From DATESZ01 sp035283845 (GTDB taxonomy: Bacteria > Desulfobacterota > Syntrophia > Syntrophales > JACQWR01), in NCBI GenBank assembly GCA_035283845.1, contig DATESZ010000122.1, positions 1-34,744 of the forward strand: DNA of 34,744 bases, read 5' to 3'. Position numbers and translations under genes: made by a program. Positions 8,032-19,200 of the stretch are shown piece by piece (within the stretch, counting starts at the first letter, position 1; every line of letters starts with the position of its first letter). The notes beneath the pieces are model-generated. The model was not told where the DNA came from. It saw only the letters and a program-made list of their open reading frames with translations, and ran no database searches.

Positions 8032-8573
8032 TTCGGATTAATCTGCTGCCCTATCGCGAGAGAATAAAGAAGGAAAACTTAATACGGCAGATTACTATAA
8101 TCGCCGGTTCGTTTATTATCTTTCTTCTTGTCCTGATCTATGTCCAGATTGCTTTGAGTTCCAGTATCGGCAAGCTGGAAAAAAAGATTAAAGAGAACGA
8201 TGAAAAGCTTGTAGTCCTGAAAAAAAAGCTCGTAGACATAGAGGGTTTCAAACAGGATATTAAGGAAATGGAACTGAAGCTCTCCGTAATAAAGGGATTG
8301 GAAGAAAGCCGCTTTTTCCCAGTTCGTATGCTTGGCGAATTGGCAATGTTGACCCCTACAAAAGATTTATGGCTGGAAAGGCTGTCCGGAACCGGTCCTG
8401 ACCTCCGTATCGAAGGGGTTGCAAGAGATAATGTAATAGTGGCTAGTTTCATGAAAAGCTTAGAGTTCTCCAATATTGTGTCTTCCGTGAGCCTGGTATC
8501 AACCAAGCAAATGGAGGTATCCGGTTTCAAACTGCAGCAGTTTATTTTATCATGTGTGCTGAAGAAGGGATGA
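8028..8573 (+). CDS. pilN: Type IV pilus assembly protein PilN
   Basis: 181 residues. It begins MIRINLLPYRER, the conserved INLLPxR tail that inserts into PilM. A transmembrane helix (about residues 22-45) and a periplasmic coiled coil (about 48-85) are followed by a ferredoxin-like domain. It heterodimerises with PilO in the inner-membrane alignment complex. It overlaps pilM by 4 nt and is followed by pilO after 6 nt. Confidence 0.95.
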   Translation: MIRINLLPYRERIKKENLIRQITIIAGSFIIFLLVLIYVQIALSSSIGKLEKKIKENDEKLVVLKKKLVDIEGFKQDIKEMELKLSVIKGLEESRFFPVRMLGELAMLTPTKDLWLERLSGTGPDLRIEGVARDNVIVASFMKSLEFSNIVSSVSLVSTKQMEVSGFKLQQFILSCVLKKG

Positions 8574-8579
8574 TAACCC

Positions 8580-9326
8580 ATGGCAATTTCGTTGGCTGAC
8601 ATAAAAAAAATGTCTCCCCAGCTTAAGGCGGTTATTATATGCGTGGCTTATGCTCTTTTTGGCTATTTCTATTATTTTTATTTTATCCAGGCAGGTATGG
8701 ATAAACGGGCTAATCTACAGACGAAATTAGAAGAGATTGAGCAGCAGGTCGCGGAAAAAGAACGTCTGGCAGCCCAGATGGCAAAGTATTCCAAGGGACT
8801 GGACGCACTTAAAGAATCATTCAAAATAGCCCTGACGAAACTTCCGATACGTAAAGAAATCCCGGAACTTCTCCATAGCGTCGCCGTGTCGGGAAAAAAG
8901 GCCGGGATAGTATTTATAACATTTGAACCGCAGGCAACTGAGAAAAAGCCCATCGGAGCACCGAAGGATGCAACCGGTAACAAACCGCCAGAGCAAAAAC
9001 CGCCTGAACAGAAGCCAGCGGACAAGAAACCTGCCGACGCCAAATCCCAACCGGCAAAGCCTGCTGTGGAAGAGGAGTATTACGAGGTGATCCCCGTAAA
9101 GGTTACCGTAAATGGCACTTATCACAATACGGCCGTCTTTTTTGAGAATGTGGCAAAGCTTCCGCGCATCATAAATATCGAGGATATTTCCATGGGAGAG
9201 GTCAAGGTAAAGGTAAAGGGCATGGGGCCGCTTTTGAACACATCCTGCATTGTTAAGACATATACGTTTGTTCAAAAAAAGACAGAGGAACAGGGCAAGA
9301 AAGCCGATGGAAAAAACAAGAAATGA
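8580..9326 (+). CDS. pilO: Type IV pilus assembly protein PilO
   Basis: 248 residues: one transmembrane helix (about 15-38) rich in Tyr/Phe, a coiled coil (about 42-75), and the PilO core. In the middle (about 120-160) is a low-complexity Pro/Lys/Gln linker of repeated KPPEQ and KPAD units, which splits the usual PilO domain before YEVIPVKVTVNGTYHN. It partners with PilN in the periplasm and with PilP. The linker is longer than I expect for PilO. The Lys-rich C-terminus overlaps pilP. Confidence 0.92.
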   Translation: MAISLADIKKMSPQLKAVIICVAYALFGYFYYFYFIQAGMDKRANLQTKLEEIEQQVAEKERLAAQMAKYSKGLDALKESFKIALTKLPIRKEIPELLHSVAVSGKKAGIVFITFEPQATEKKPIGAPKDATGNKPPEQKPPEQKPADKKPADAKSQPAKPAVEEEYYEVIPVKVTVNGTYHNTAVFFENVAKLPRIINIEDISMGEVKVKVKGMGPLLNTSCIVKTYTFVQKKTEEQGKKADGKNKK

Positions 9327-9825
9327 TTCTCTGAAAAGTTCATACTTGGCGCTGAGTCTCATACTTGCCTTGCTTTTGCTGATTTCCGGCGGGCTGTGGA
9401 GAGGGGCTTTCGCGACAACCTCCGGCGATGAAAAGGCGCCCCCCCCGGCAGATTACCATTATAATCCAACCGGTAAACCAGATCCCTTCCTGCCTTTTGT
9501 AGAAAAGGAAATCGCTTTGAAGAAAAAAATGGAAAAAACAAATATTGCTTCCATATTTCCCTTGCAAAGGGAGGGTATTGATCAGTTCAACCTCGTAGGC
9601 ATTGCCGGTGACGAGGAGCGCAGATTTGCCGTAGTGGAAACAAAAGATTCTAAGTCAAGGTTTTATCCAGTTGCCGTGGGAACGGTTATCGGGCTCAATA
9701 ACGGCAAAGTGGTAGAAATAAAAAGGGACGTGATTGTTATTGAAGAGGTGACCATGGGGCGCACCGGACGAAAAATCAATAGAATCACAAAAAGGCTTCG
9801 CATAGATGAAGAGGGAACGCAATGA
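9307..9825 (+). CDS. pilP: Type IV pilus assembly protein PilP
   Basis: From the ATG at 9307 the protein has 173 residues: an N-terminal signal helix (about 12-33) ending GAFA, a Pro-rich linker, then the PilP beta domain (FNLVGIAGDEERRFAVVE onward). PilP bridges PilN/O to the PilQ secretin. Unlike classical PilP there is no lipobox Cys, so this version is probably a cleaved or membrane-anchored periplasmic protein. A longer frame starting at 9250 adds 19 charged residues within pilO; the shorter start puts the signal helix at the terminus and is preferred. It overlaps pilO by 20 nt and pilQ by 4 nt. Confidence 0.9.
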   Translation: MEKTRNDSLKSSYLALSLILALLLLISGGLWRGAFATTSGDEKAPPPADYHYNPTGKPDPFLPFVEKEIALKKKMEKTNIASIFPLQREGIDQFNLVGIAGDEERRFAVVETKDSKSRFYPVAVGTVIGLNNGKVVEIKRDVIVIEEVTMGRTGRKINRITKRLRIDEEGTQ

Positions 9826-11735
9826 GGGGAAACAGGGTATTTAAGGTTTTTTTAGTCGGGTTTGCGATGTTTATGGGGAGCATATCCGGGATGGCGGTAA
9901 CAGTTTACCTTTGGGCTGCTGATCCAGTAAAATCCGACAGTCCGGCGCCGCAGGCGTTAAATGTTGGATACCTGGAAAATATCGCTCTCGAAAATCCGAT
10001 GCCCGGGAAGGAAAGGATTACCATCAGAGTTTCGCTACTATCTGGCGCCACTGTGGAATATCAAGCGGGGAACTCCTTGCTGGTGAAACTGGACAACATG
10101 TTTGTTCCGCAGGACTTCAGGCGCCCTCTCGGCGAAGGCACGCTGGATAATATTCTTCGGGTCCTACCGGCTCAAAGGATGTTGGAAGGCAAACAATGGG
10201 CGTACGTGACCATTGATTTGAGGGAGCGCGTTCCTCATAGTGTCAGACAGGACGGACGAGATGTCCTGATTGATTTCAATGTGGCCGGTCTGGCGGGAAA
10301 AACCGCGCCTGGCATGCAGAAACCACTGCCATCATCGGATACGGCAACATCTTCGGAAAGACCTAAGGATAAAGCAGCCGCCGGTGAAACTGCTGGCGAA
10401 GCAAAAAGCTATGGGGGGCACAAGATATCTCTCGACTTCCAGGATGCAGACATCAAAAGCGTCCTCAGGCTTCTGTCTGAATTAGCGGATGTGAATATAG
10501 TATGGGGCAATGACGTAACGGGCAAGGTGTCGATCCAGATGAAGGCTGTTCCCTGGGATCAGGCGCTGGATACCGTTCTTTCCATCACTGGCCTCTCCAA
10601 AAAACAGTCGGGCAAAGTCATCACCGTAATGACACTGGAGAAGATAAAAAAGGATGAAGCGGACCGTCAGGCAGCCTTTGAGGCGCAGCGGAAAGTGGCT
10701 GCGGAGCAGAGCAAGTTTTTGAGGGTGGTGGACATCAATTACAACGACCCCAATAAGGTTAAGACGAATATTATGGATGTTATGGGCAAGGACAAGGGCT
10801 CGGTAAATGTGGACGAACACAGTAACTCGCTGATTATTCAGACCACGACGGCCGAAGAGATGAAAAATCTCGAGAAAGTTATCGAAAGAGTCGACAAGCC
10901 TATCCCGCAGATATTAATAAAGGCAAATATCGTGCAGACATCGAAGACAACGGCCCGCAATCTTGGCGTCCAGTGGGGCGGCATGTGGGGAAAAGAGATT
11001 GGCAGCCAGGGGTTATACGTAACGCCTGGCGGTGTTGGAGGTTCTGCCGCTGCGCCCGGCTCTGCTTTTTCCGGTTCATACAAGCCAACCTCCGGTGTTG
11101 CAGGGATAAGCGGACAGGGATACGGGGTAAATTTCCCTGCTTCCATGTCGGGGACAGCGTCGGCTTCCCTGGGGCTGATGTTTGGAACTATCGGAGAGAA
11201 TATATTAGAGCTTCAGTTAAGCGCCCTGCAGACCGACGGCAAGGTGAATATCCTTTCCAGTCCTTCTCTGACCACCCTGGATAATCAAAAGGCATATACG
11301 GAAAGCGGGAAAAGAGTACCTTACTCTACTTCGGAAACAAGTGGCGGCACCATTACCAAGTCCGTTAAATTTGTGGATGCCGTCCTCCGCCTGGAAATTA
11401 CCCCCCATGTGATAGACGGGAAGAACCTGAAGATGAAAATCCTTGTATCAAAAGACGAAATTGGTCCCTACGTGGCGGAAAATCCGGTAATCTTTAAAAA
11501 ACAGACGGAAACAAGCCTTATAGTGCAGGATGGTGAAACCATCGTCATCTCTGGTTTGACTGAGCAGAAGAATGATAATAATTCCAGTGGAGTACCATGG
11601 TTGAAAGACATCCCTGTACTGGGCTGGCTGTTCAAGGGGGACTCGAAAGGCGAGTCCATGGATGAGACGCTTATTTTCATTACTCCCACCATCCTGAAAC
11701 CGAAGACGTTAGCCGGCATTCAGGGGGGACCTTAA
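9822..11735 (+). CDS. pilQ: Type IV pilus secretin PilQ
   Basis: 637 residues. After an N-terminal signal segment (about 8-33) comes one AMIN-type peptidoglycan-binding domain (about 45-150), a Ser/Thr/Ala linker, an STN domain (ISLDFQDADIKSVLRLL, about 195-265), a secretin N domain (about 295-370), and the secretin barrel. The barrel ends with the signature VPWLKDIPVLGWLFKG and ETLIFITPTIL. It forms the outer-membrane pore through which the pilus passes. A Gly/Ser/Ala-rich insertion (about 395-450) lies in the beta-domain. It ends the pilM-Q operon. The pilB/T/C motor genes are not in this window. Confidence 0.96.
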   Translation: MRGNRVFKVFLVGFAMFMGSISGMAVTVYLWAADPVKSDSPAPQALNVGYLENIALENPMPGKERITIRVSLLSGATVEYQAGNSLLVKLDNMFVPQDFRRPLGEGTLDNILRVLPAQRMLEGKQWAYVTIDLRERVPHSVRQDGRDVLIDFNVAGLAGKTAPGMQKPLPSSDTATSSERPKDKAAAGETAGEAKSYGGHKISLDFQDADIKSVLRLLSELADVNIVWGNDVTGKVSIQMKAVPWDQALDTVLSITGLSKKQSGKVITVMTLEKIKKDEADRQAAFEAQRKVAAEQSKFLRVVDINYNDPNKVKTNIMDVMGKDKGSVNVDEHSNSLIIQTTTAEEMKNLEKVIERVDKPIPQILIKANIVQTSKTTARNLGVQWGGMWGKEIGSQGLYVTPGGVGGSAAAPGSAFSGSYKPTSGVAGISGQGYGVNFPASMSGTASASLGLMFGTIGENILELQLSALQTDGKVNILSSPSLTTLDNQKAYTESGKRVPYSTSETSGGTITKSVKFVDAVLRLEITPHVIDGKNLKMKILVSKDEIGPYVAENPVIFKKQTETSLIVQDGETIVISGLTEQKNDNNSSGVPWLKDIPVLGWLFKGDSKGESMDETLIFITPTILKPKTLAGIQGGP

Positions 11736-11798
11736 TGAGGTCATATTTTCGCTTATGAACTTTTTACGGAGTTGTAATCATTCAAGGAGACAGGCATT

Positions 11799-12764
11799 AT
11801 GAAACATTCGGCCAGATATATTCCTATGGTCTTCGTTGCTGCCCTGTTCTGGGGGATCACGGGCTGCGCTCCAGCCACTTACGAAAAAGGTCTAAAGTAC
11901 TATAGACCGGACGATGCCGCGGCGGCGGCGCAGCAACTCAAACCCCTTGCCGAGCAGGGTGATGCAGAGGCCCAGTTTAACCTTGGTTCACTTTATTATC
12001 AGGGGCGGGGAGTGCCTCAGGATTACAAGGAAGCCGCCAAGTGGTTCCGCAAAGCCGCAGATCAGAGCCATGTTTACGCCCAGGTAAATCTGGGTTCCAT
12101 GTATGCCGAGGGTATTGAGGGAATCATGGCAAAAGATTATTCCCAGGCACTCATGTGGTTTATATTTGCCGCAGCGCGTGGTGATGCGGAGGCCATGGAA
12201 TTAAGAGAAACATTAGCGACCAGAATGACGCCGGCGCAGATCACCGAGGCGCAAAAAATGGCGCGGGAATTCAAACCGGAAGACGCCCATACGAAGTTGT
12301 TCCAGGAATTGAAAGACCTTGCGGAAAAGGGCGATGCCGGCGCCCAGTTTAAGATCGGTTTGATGCATTACAACGGCCAGGGAACCGTCCAGGATTATTC
12401 GGAAGCAATAAAATGGTTCACGAAAGCCGCCCTTCAGGGGAATCCCTATGCCCAGCACAATGCCGGCTACATGTACGAAAAAGGTGAGGGAGCGCCTCAA
12501 GATTACGTGGAAGCAGCCAAATGGTATCGTCTGGCGGCCGAAAGGGGCAATACCCTGGCCCAGTACACCATCGGTTATATGTACGAGAAGGGGCAGGGGG
12601 TTGCTCCGGACGAAATCCAGGCACTTATGTGGTTTAATCTTGCCGCGTCCCGGGGTGATGTAAAAGCGAAGGCGGCAAGGGATCGTGTCACCGTCTGGAT
12701 GTCATCCGAGAAGATAGCAGAGGCCCAGCGTCTGGCTCGCGAATTCAAAATTTTAGTGAAATAG
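11799..12764 (+). CDS. Sel1-repeat lipoprotein
   Basis: 321 residues with a lipoprotein signal: hydrophobic helix and lipobox ITGC (Cys23). The rest is TPR-like Sel1 repeats of about 36 residues, in two blocks (about 50-155 and 175-300). Recurring signatures are AQFNLGSLYYQGRGVPQDYKEA and AKWFRKAA. Each block ends with a similar RMTPAQITEAQKMAREFKP or WMSSEKIAEAQRLAREFK tail, so the protein itself appears to be an internal duplication. Sel1 lipoproteins usually act as periplasmic or outer-membrane scaffolds. AAGGAG lies 9 nt before the ATG. The position after pilQ suggests, but does not prove, a pilus link. Confidence 0.88.
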   Translation: MKHSARYIPMVFVAALFWGITGCAPATYEKGLKYYRPDDAAAAAQQLKPLAEQGDAEAQFNLGSLYYQGRGVPQDYKEAAKWFRKAADQSHVYAQVNLGSMYAEGIEGIMAKDYSQALMWFIFAAARGDAEAMELRETLATRMTPAQITEAQKMAREFKPEDAHTKLFQELKDLAEKGDAGAQFKIGLMHYNGQGTVQDYSEAIKWFTKAALQGNPYAQHNAGYMYEKGEGAPQDYVEAAKWYRLAAERGNTLAQYTIGYMYEKGQGVAPDEIQALMWFNLAASRGDVKAKAARDRVTVWMSSEKIAEAQRLAREFKILVK

Positions 12765-12842
12765 ACAGCAATAATTTCATTCCCGAGGGGATGACAAAAA
12801 ATTCAAAGGTCTGACATTGATAATCAGGAAGGATTAGTGATT

Positions 12843-13205
12843 GTGAAACGATGTTTGATTTTATTTGCTTTATCCCTGGTATTTACGCTGTTCGGTTGTA
12901 GCAGTTGCAATAAGGAGAACAGCAAGATCCCTGATAAGGTTGCCCCCACGGCACCCAATGGCATTACGATTACCGCTGTATCCTCCTCGGAGATCAAGGT
13001 TTCCTGGAAACCGTCGGCCGATGATTCCGGGAAGATAAAGGGCTATAAAATTTACAAAAATGGTCAATATGTAAAGGCAACAGAGACAACATCGGTATCA
13101 GACGAGGGCTTAAGTCCTAAAGTTAAGTTCTGTTACCGAATTTCAGCTTTTGATGCGGCCGGGAACGAATCGGCCCAGAGTACCGAGGTGTGTGCAATTC
13201 TTTAA
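12843..13205 (+). CDS. Small lipoprotein with a single fibronectin type III domain
   Basis: About 120 residues: a signal with lipobox LFGC (Cys19 from the GTG at 12843), then SSCNK, then one FN3 domain (about 35-120) with the ISxxEIKVSW strand, GYKIYKNG and FCYRISAFDAAGNES. The domain closely resembles each FN3 unit of the giant lipoprotein that follows 34 nt downstream, including the Cys pair in FCY and VC. GTG codons at 12837 and 12843 are both in frame; AGGAAGGA (12826-12833) is only 3 nt from the first and 9 nt from the second, so 12843 is preferred. Function unknown; it may be a donor or by-product of the repeat expansion next door. Confidence 0.8.
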   Translation: MKRCLILFALSLVFTLFGCSSCNKENSKIPDKVAPTAPNGITITAVSSSEIKVSWKPSADDSGKIKGYKIYKNGQYVKATETTSVSDEGLSPKVKFCYRISAFDAAGNESAQSTEVCAIL

Positions 13206-13239
13206 ATAAAGGTTTGGTTGTGTTCCTAAGGAGATGACG

Positions 13240-16200
13240 ATGGGGAAATTATTTTCTGCACTGAAAATGAACATAGTTCTACTACTGGCGCTATCCGTTA
13301 TTGCAGGGTGCGGTACGGGCGGCCTGAGTGATGCCCCAGCCACGGGAACGACACCGGGAACGACAACGCCGCCGACTGCGGTTACGGTTACGATTAACGG
13401 GCGCGTTGTGGATGGGGCTATTTCCGGTGCGACGGTTCAAGCTTACAAGATCAATGCCAACGGGACCAGAGGGGATGCCATCGGAACATCTACTACCACA
13501 GACTCAAATGGCAACTACGCGCTGAGCCTGAACTATAATGGTCCGATCCTTGTGGAAAGCGCCGGCGGCTCCTATACGGATTGGGCAACCGGCAAGACGG
13601 TGACGCTGAGTTCCACCGATAAACTGAGCGCCGTCATGTCCAACGCCAAGGATGCGGTGACAATCAACATTACCCCGCTGACCCATATGGCCGCCCTCCG
13701 TGTACAACAGGATATGGCGGTGAACGAAACCGCCGACGCCGCTGCCATCGATACGGCCAACAGCAAGATTGGGGAATATTATGGTGATATAGATATTCTC
13801 AAAGACACCCCGATAGATCCCACCGTGAGCAATTCAGCGAGCGGCGTCTCACAGAATAGGGTCGACTATGCCCTGGTTTTGGCCGGAATTTCCCAAAGCG
13901 CCATTAACAATAACGTAAACCCCTTTTCCCTGGCTATCGCCCTGGCTAAGGATGCCAGCGATGGAGTTTTCGACAGCAAGCAGGGGACTACACAACTGAC
14001 GATTGCGAACGCAACCGGCGGCGGCGCGACCAATTTATCGGCTACAGCCGCCAAAAGCGACTTGAGTACGAGCATCAATGTCTTCCAAAACTCGGCAACG
14101 AACAAATCCGGCGGTACGATAACTTCCAGCATCCCGGTGAGACTAAGCAGTCCGGACAACAATGGCGTCATTGCCGCCAGGCAGGATGTCCCGACCGGAT
14201 TTACTGCTGTTGTCATTTCTTCGACGCAAATCAACCTTTCCTGGTCTGTTTCCCCCGGAGCGGCGGGTTATAATATCTTTAAAGACGGCACGAAGCTTAA
14301 ATCGGTAACCACGACCAGCACATCCGATTCAGGTTTAACACCCAATACGCAATATTGTTACGCAATCTCTGCTTACGATGTCTCGGGCAATGAGTCCGTG
14401 CAAAGCAGCCAGTTGTGCGCGACGACCAATGTAGTCGCGCCGCCCTCTCCCACGGGCTTGAATATAACGGCTGTTTCATCATCCCAGATCGATCTGTCCT
14501 GGACAGCCGCGGCCGGGGCGACGAGCTATAAGGTCTATAAAGGTGGAGTATTGCTGAAGTCGGTGACGTCGGTATCGACGTCAGATACGGGCCTGACGGC
14601 GAGCACCCAATATTGTTATAGCGTTTCCGCTTCAGATGGTTCGGGCAATGAGTCTGCGCAAAACAGCCAGTTGTGTACCTCTACGTATGGTCCCCCGCCC
14701 GCAATCCCTACGGGGCTGACGGTGCGTGCCACGTCACCGACCCGGGTGGATCTATCCTGGACGGCTACTGCCGGTGCATCGCAGTACAAGATTTACCGGA
14801 ACGGCGCGTTGTTGGCCGGGGCTGTTGTACTCGCACCTGCCACAACCTATGCAGACACGACCGTGACGGCCAACACCCAGTATTCTTATGCAATTGTGGC
14901 AATTGACGCCACTGGCAGCGAATCCAGTCAGACCAGCCAGTCCGCAGCTAATACAGGCTTGACCGTTCCGTCCGGTATCACCGCGACCGTGAATTCATCG
15001 ACCCAGATCACGCTCTCCTGGACCAATTCCGGGGGCATGCTGGTGACGGGTTACAAGGTATACAAGAATGAGACCTTGCTGGGAGCAGTGTCGCCGGTGA
15101 CGACGACAAACATGGTGGATAGCGGATTAACGGCAAGCACACAATACTGCTACAGCATCGCAGCCACTGATATATCGGGCAATGAATCGGCTAAAAGCAG
15201 CACGGTCTGCTCTACCACACAGGCGTTGCCTGCGCCCCCTCTGCCGGCCAGCATGGACCTGCTGGTCAGCAATACGCAATTAAATTCTGACGGCGTTTCG
15301 ACGGTTACCTTGACCGCATTTGTGAAAGACAGCGCCAACCGGGCCATGAAAGACCAAAACGTGGATTTCTCTTCCAGTAGCGGTTTGCTGACTGTTGCCA
15401 ACGGGAAAACGGACGCCAACGGGACGGCCACGGCCACGCTGGGCACGCGTGGAAATCCGACCAACCGCTCTATTACGGTCACATCCTCAACCGGCGCCAT
15501 CAATTCGACCAATACAGTAAATGTCACAGGAACCACCATTGACATCAGCGGCCTGAATTCATTGTCTTTGGGCGATTCGACGCCGTTGACGATTTTCCTC
15601 AAGAATTCTGCCGGGATCGGCATCTCTAAGCAGACAATTACGGTAACATCGGAAAAAGGCAATACTTTAAGCGCACCTTCCGGCTATGTTACCAACGACA
15701 ACGGCCAGATAACTGTAAATGTTACAGCAGCCGCAGGCGGCCCGGACAATATTTCCGCAGCGGCCATTGGTGCAATAAAAGACTTCTCACTGACCGTTGA
15801 TCCCAATCTCTTTAAAATCACAGCGCCGACTGTGGCAGGAAAAGAGGTCAATATCGGGACGGCCGAAACGATAACTGCTCAGTATAAAATAGACGGCAAT
15901 CCGGTGCCTAATGGGACTACGGTTAATTTTGCCACAACCCGGGGGACATTGAGCAGCGCTGCGGCCACCACGGTGGGCGGCAACGCAACGGTTACAGTCT
16001 CGTCAACAAATTCTGGTCCTGCATTGATTTCAGCTTTTGTAACAGGCGGACCGTCTGCTCAGATAGCCATCGAATTCGTGGCGCCGACGGCGAACAAAAT
16101 GTCATTACAGGCTAACCCGTCTGTGATTGGTACGAACGGTGCCGGTATGACATCGGAGAAAAGCCTGATTACGGCCATTGTCCGCGATGCCAATAACAAC

Positions 16201-19200
16201 CTGGTCAAGAATAAAACGATTCTGTTTACAATAGTCAACGATTCCAGCTCTGGCAGACTGAGCCCTGGTTCTGCCACAACCGACAGCTCCGGTACGGCGA
16301 ATGCCTATTTCATTGCCGGCGCTACGCCGGGAGCAAAAGATGGTGTCGAGATCCGTGCCACAGTTGTAAATACGGCAGTAAGTGCCACGACAAAGCTTAC
16401 CGTGGCGCATAAGGCGCTGTTCATTACTCTGGCAACAGGTCCTACGATTCAGAAGATACTTCCGAACATGTATAGGAAGGATTATGTCGCACTTGTCACC
16501 GATGCGGCGGGAAGCCCTGTGAAGGATGCAACGGTTTCGGCATCTGTTGTACCCATGTATTTCAGGAAGGGATATTACGGATGGGGGGGCGTACAATGGG
16601 GTCTTGTACCGACACTGGTAGCGTCATCATCTACGTTGCCTGCTGTGCCGGCTTGCAAAAATGAAGATCTCATGCTCAAAGATCAGTTGTATGATTTAAA
16701 TGGCTTGCTGGATGTGGACACTGCCGGAAATAAAGAGGACGCGAACAACAATGACAGGCTGGATCCTGGTAACGTTGCGTCCGTATCAGCTACCCCTTCC
16801 GACGCCAATGGATTCAGCACCGTAAGTATCCAGTATGCGCAGGATTATGCCTATTGGGTCAATGTCAAGCTCGACGTTTACGCAAGTACTACGGGGGATA
16901 CATCAAGCGCATCCGCGACTTTCGATCTGGAGGGACTGGCGGCTGACTATACCGATGTGACAATTCGTCCCCCAGGTTACATCAGCCCATTCGGGACGTC
17001 CACAACCTGTCTTGATACGAGGCCCGATCCGCCGAACGGCTTAACTGTTACTGCGTCATCGGGAACCCAGGTCAACCTTTCCTGGCAGGCGCCCGAGCGC
17101 GCTACAGGCTATAAAATTTATAGAGACGGCATTTTCCTGAAATCTGTTGCTACTGTCACAAGTACGGATACCGGCTTAGCATCGGATACAACGTATTGCT
17201 ATTCCGTTTTAGCTTATGATGAGACGGGTCACGATTCTGCTCAAAGCTCACAGGTATGTGTGACAATGCCCTCGCTACCGTCCCCGACCAACCTGTCGAT
17301 TACGGTCGTCACGTCATCCCGGATCGACCTTAGCTGGTCCACTTCCGCAGGGGCCGTCGGTTATATAATATACAGGGGCGGAAGCTATCTGAAATCCGTA
17401 GCTACGACCAATGCATCGGATACCGGGCTGAACTCCAATATCCAGTATTGCTACACGGTTTCTGCCATAGATGCGCTGGGAATTGAATCAGGGCGAACCA
17501 TTCAACTATGCGCAACTACGCCGGCTCTTGCAGCGCCTACGAATCTGGCGGTCACCGCCGCCACATCATCGCAGATCAATCTTGCCTGGACGGCATCGGA
17601 TGGCGCATCCGGTTACAAGATATACAGGAGCGGGATATATTTTAGGGCAGTGACAGTGTCCTTTGCCTCAGACGTGGAGCTTGCAGCCAATACACTGTAC
17701 TGCTATACCGTGTCCGCCTATGATTCAGCCAATAACGAATCGCCCCAGACCAGCCAGTTGTGCGCCACCACCTATGGCCCGTCGCCGTCCGATCCGGCTG
17801 ATCTGACTGTTAGGGCCCTGTCTCCCACGCAGGTTGACCTTTCCTGGACGGTTTCTGTCGGCGCATCGCAGTATAAGATTTACCGGAATGACACCCTCCT
17901 CGTGTCCACGGCATCGACATCTTATACAGACAGCGCGGCGGTTGCCAATACCCAGTATGTTTATCGGGTGACGGCTATTGACGCCACGGGCAGCGAATCT
18001 ACCGGGCAGGCCAGTCAGTCCACTGCCCATACAGGTTTGACTGTGCCTTCGACGGTTACGGCAACAGCCGATTCCTCGACCCGGATCACGGTTAACTGGG
18101 TGAACTCCGGTGGTGCGCTGGTGACGGGATACAGGGTTTACAAGGGTGGGACATTGCTCGGAGCGTTTTCGCCGAATACGATGACGTCAATCGTGGATAG
18201 CGGACTGACGCCCAATACACAGTACTGCTACAGCGTTAAGGCGACGGATTCCTCCGGCAATGAATCGCCTCAAAGCAGCACGGTCTGCGCCACCACACAG
18301 GCGGCGCCTCAGCCAGCGTATATTGACTTGCTGGTCAGCAATCCGCAGCTAAATTCCGACGGCGTCTCTCCCGTAACCCTGACTGCCCTGGTCAAGGACG
18401 AGGGCCACCGCGCCATGGCCGGTCAAACGGTTACATTCTCCACGGAAGACTCTGGGATACTAACCGTTGTCAGCGACCTTACCAACTCAAGCGGGCAAGC
18501 GACCGCGACGTTAGGGACGGGCGGTGATCAGACAAACCGGCCGATCAAGGTGTACGCCAGTATCGGTTCCCTTTCAGCAGATTTTACAGTCACGGTGGCG
18601 GGGACGGCGATCACGATCAGCGGACAGACGAATACGGTTCTCTACAACAATACAACAACGCTGACCCTTTATCTTAAAGATTCAAGCGGGAATGGTATAC
18701 CAGGCAAGGAACTGACTCTCACAAGCCTTTACAATACCCTGACGCCCACGACGGTGACGACCGATGCCAGCGGCCAGGCAACCACGGTTTTTACGGCGAC
18801 GGACACGATCCCGGGTCGAACCGACACGATCACGGCCACGTCTCCGGCCATGAATGCTGTACCCGGCTTCTTTGCGGTGACGGTACAAAACGATGCGACT
18901 GCCAAAACCCTGACCTTCACGGCGCCGACCCCAGGCAAGGAAGTTCCGATCAATACGGATGAGCCTGTCACGGTTCATTACGAGGATAGTTCCGGGCCTC
19001 TCGCGGGTGAGACCGTCAATTTCTCTTCAACCCGGGGAACAATCGCCCCTTCGGCGGTGACCAATCTCAGCGGAGACGCCGTCCTGACGGTTCGCTCCAC
19101 AACGCCGGGACCGGCCGTTTTGACGGGGTCTGTCGCGGGCGGGCCGGCAGCCACGGTGCAGTTTGAATTTGTCGCCACAAACGCGGCAAAGATTAACGTG

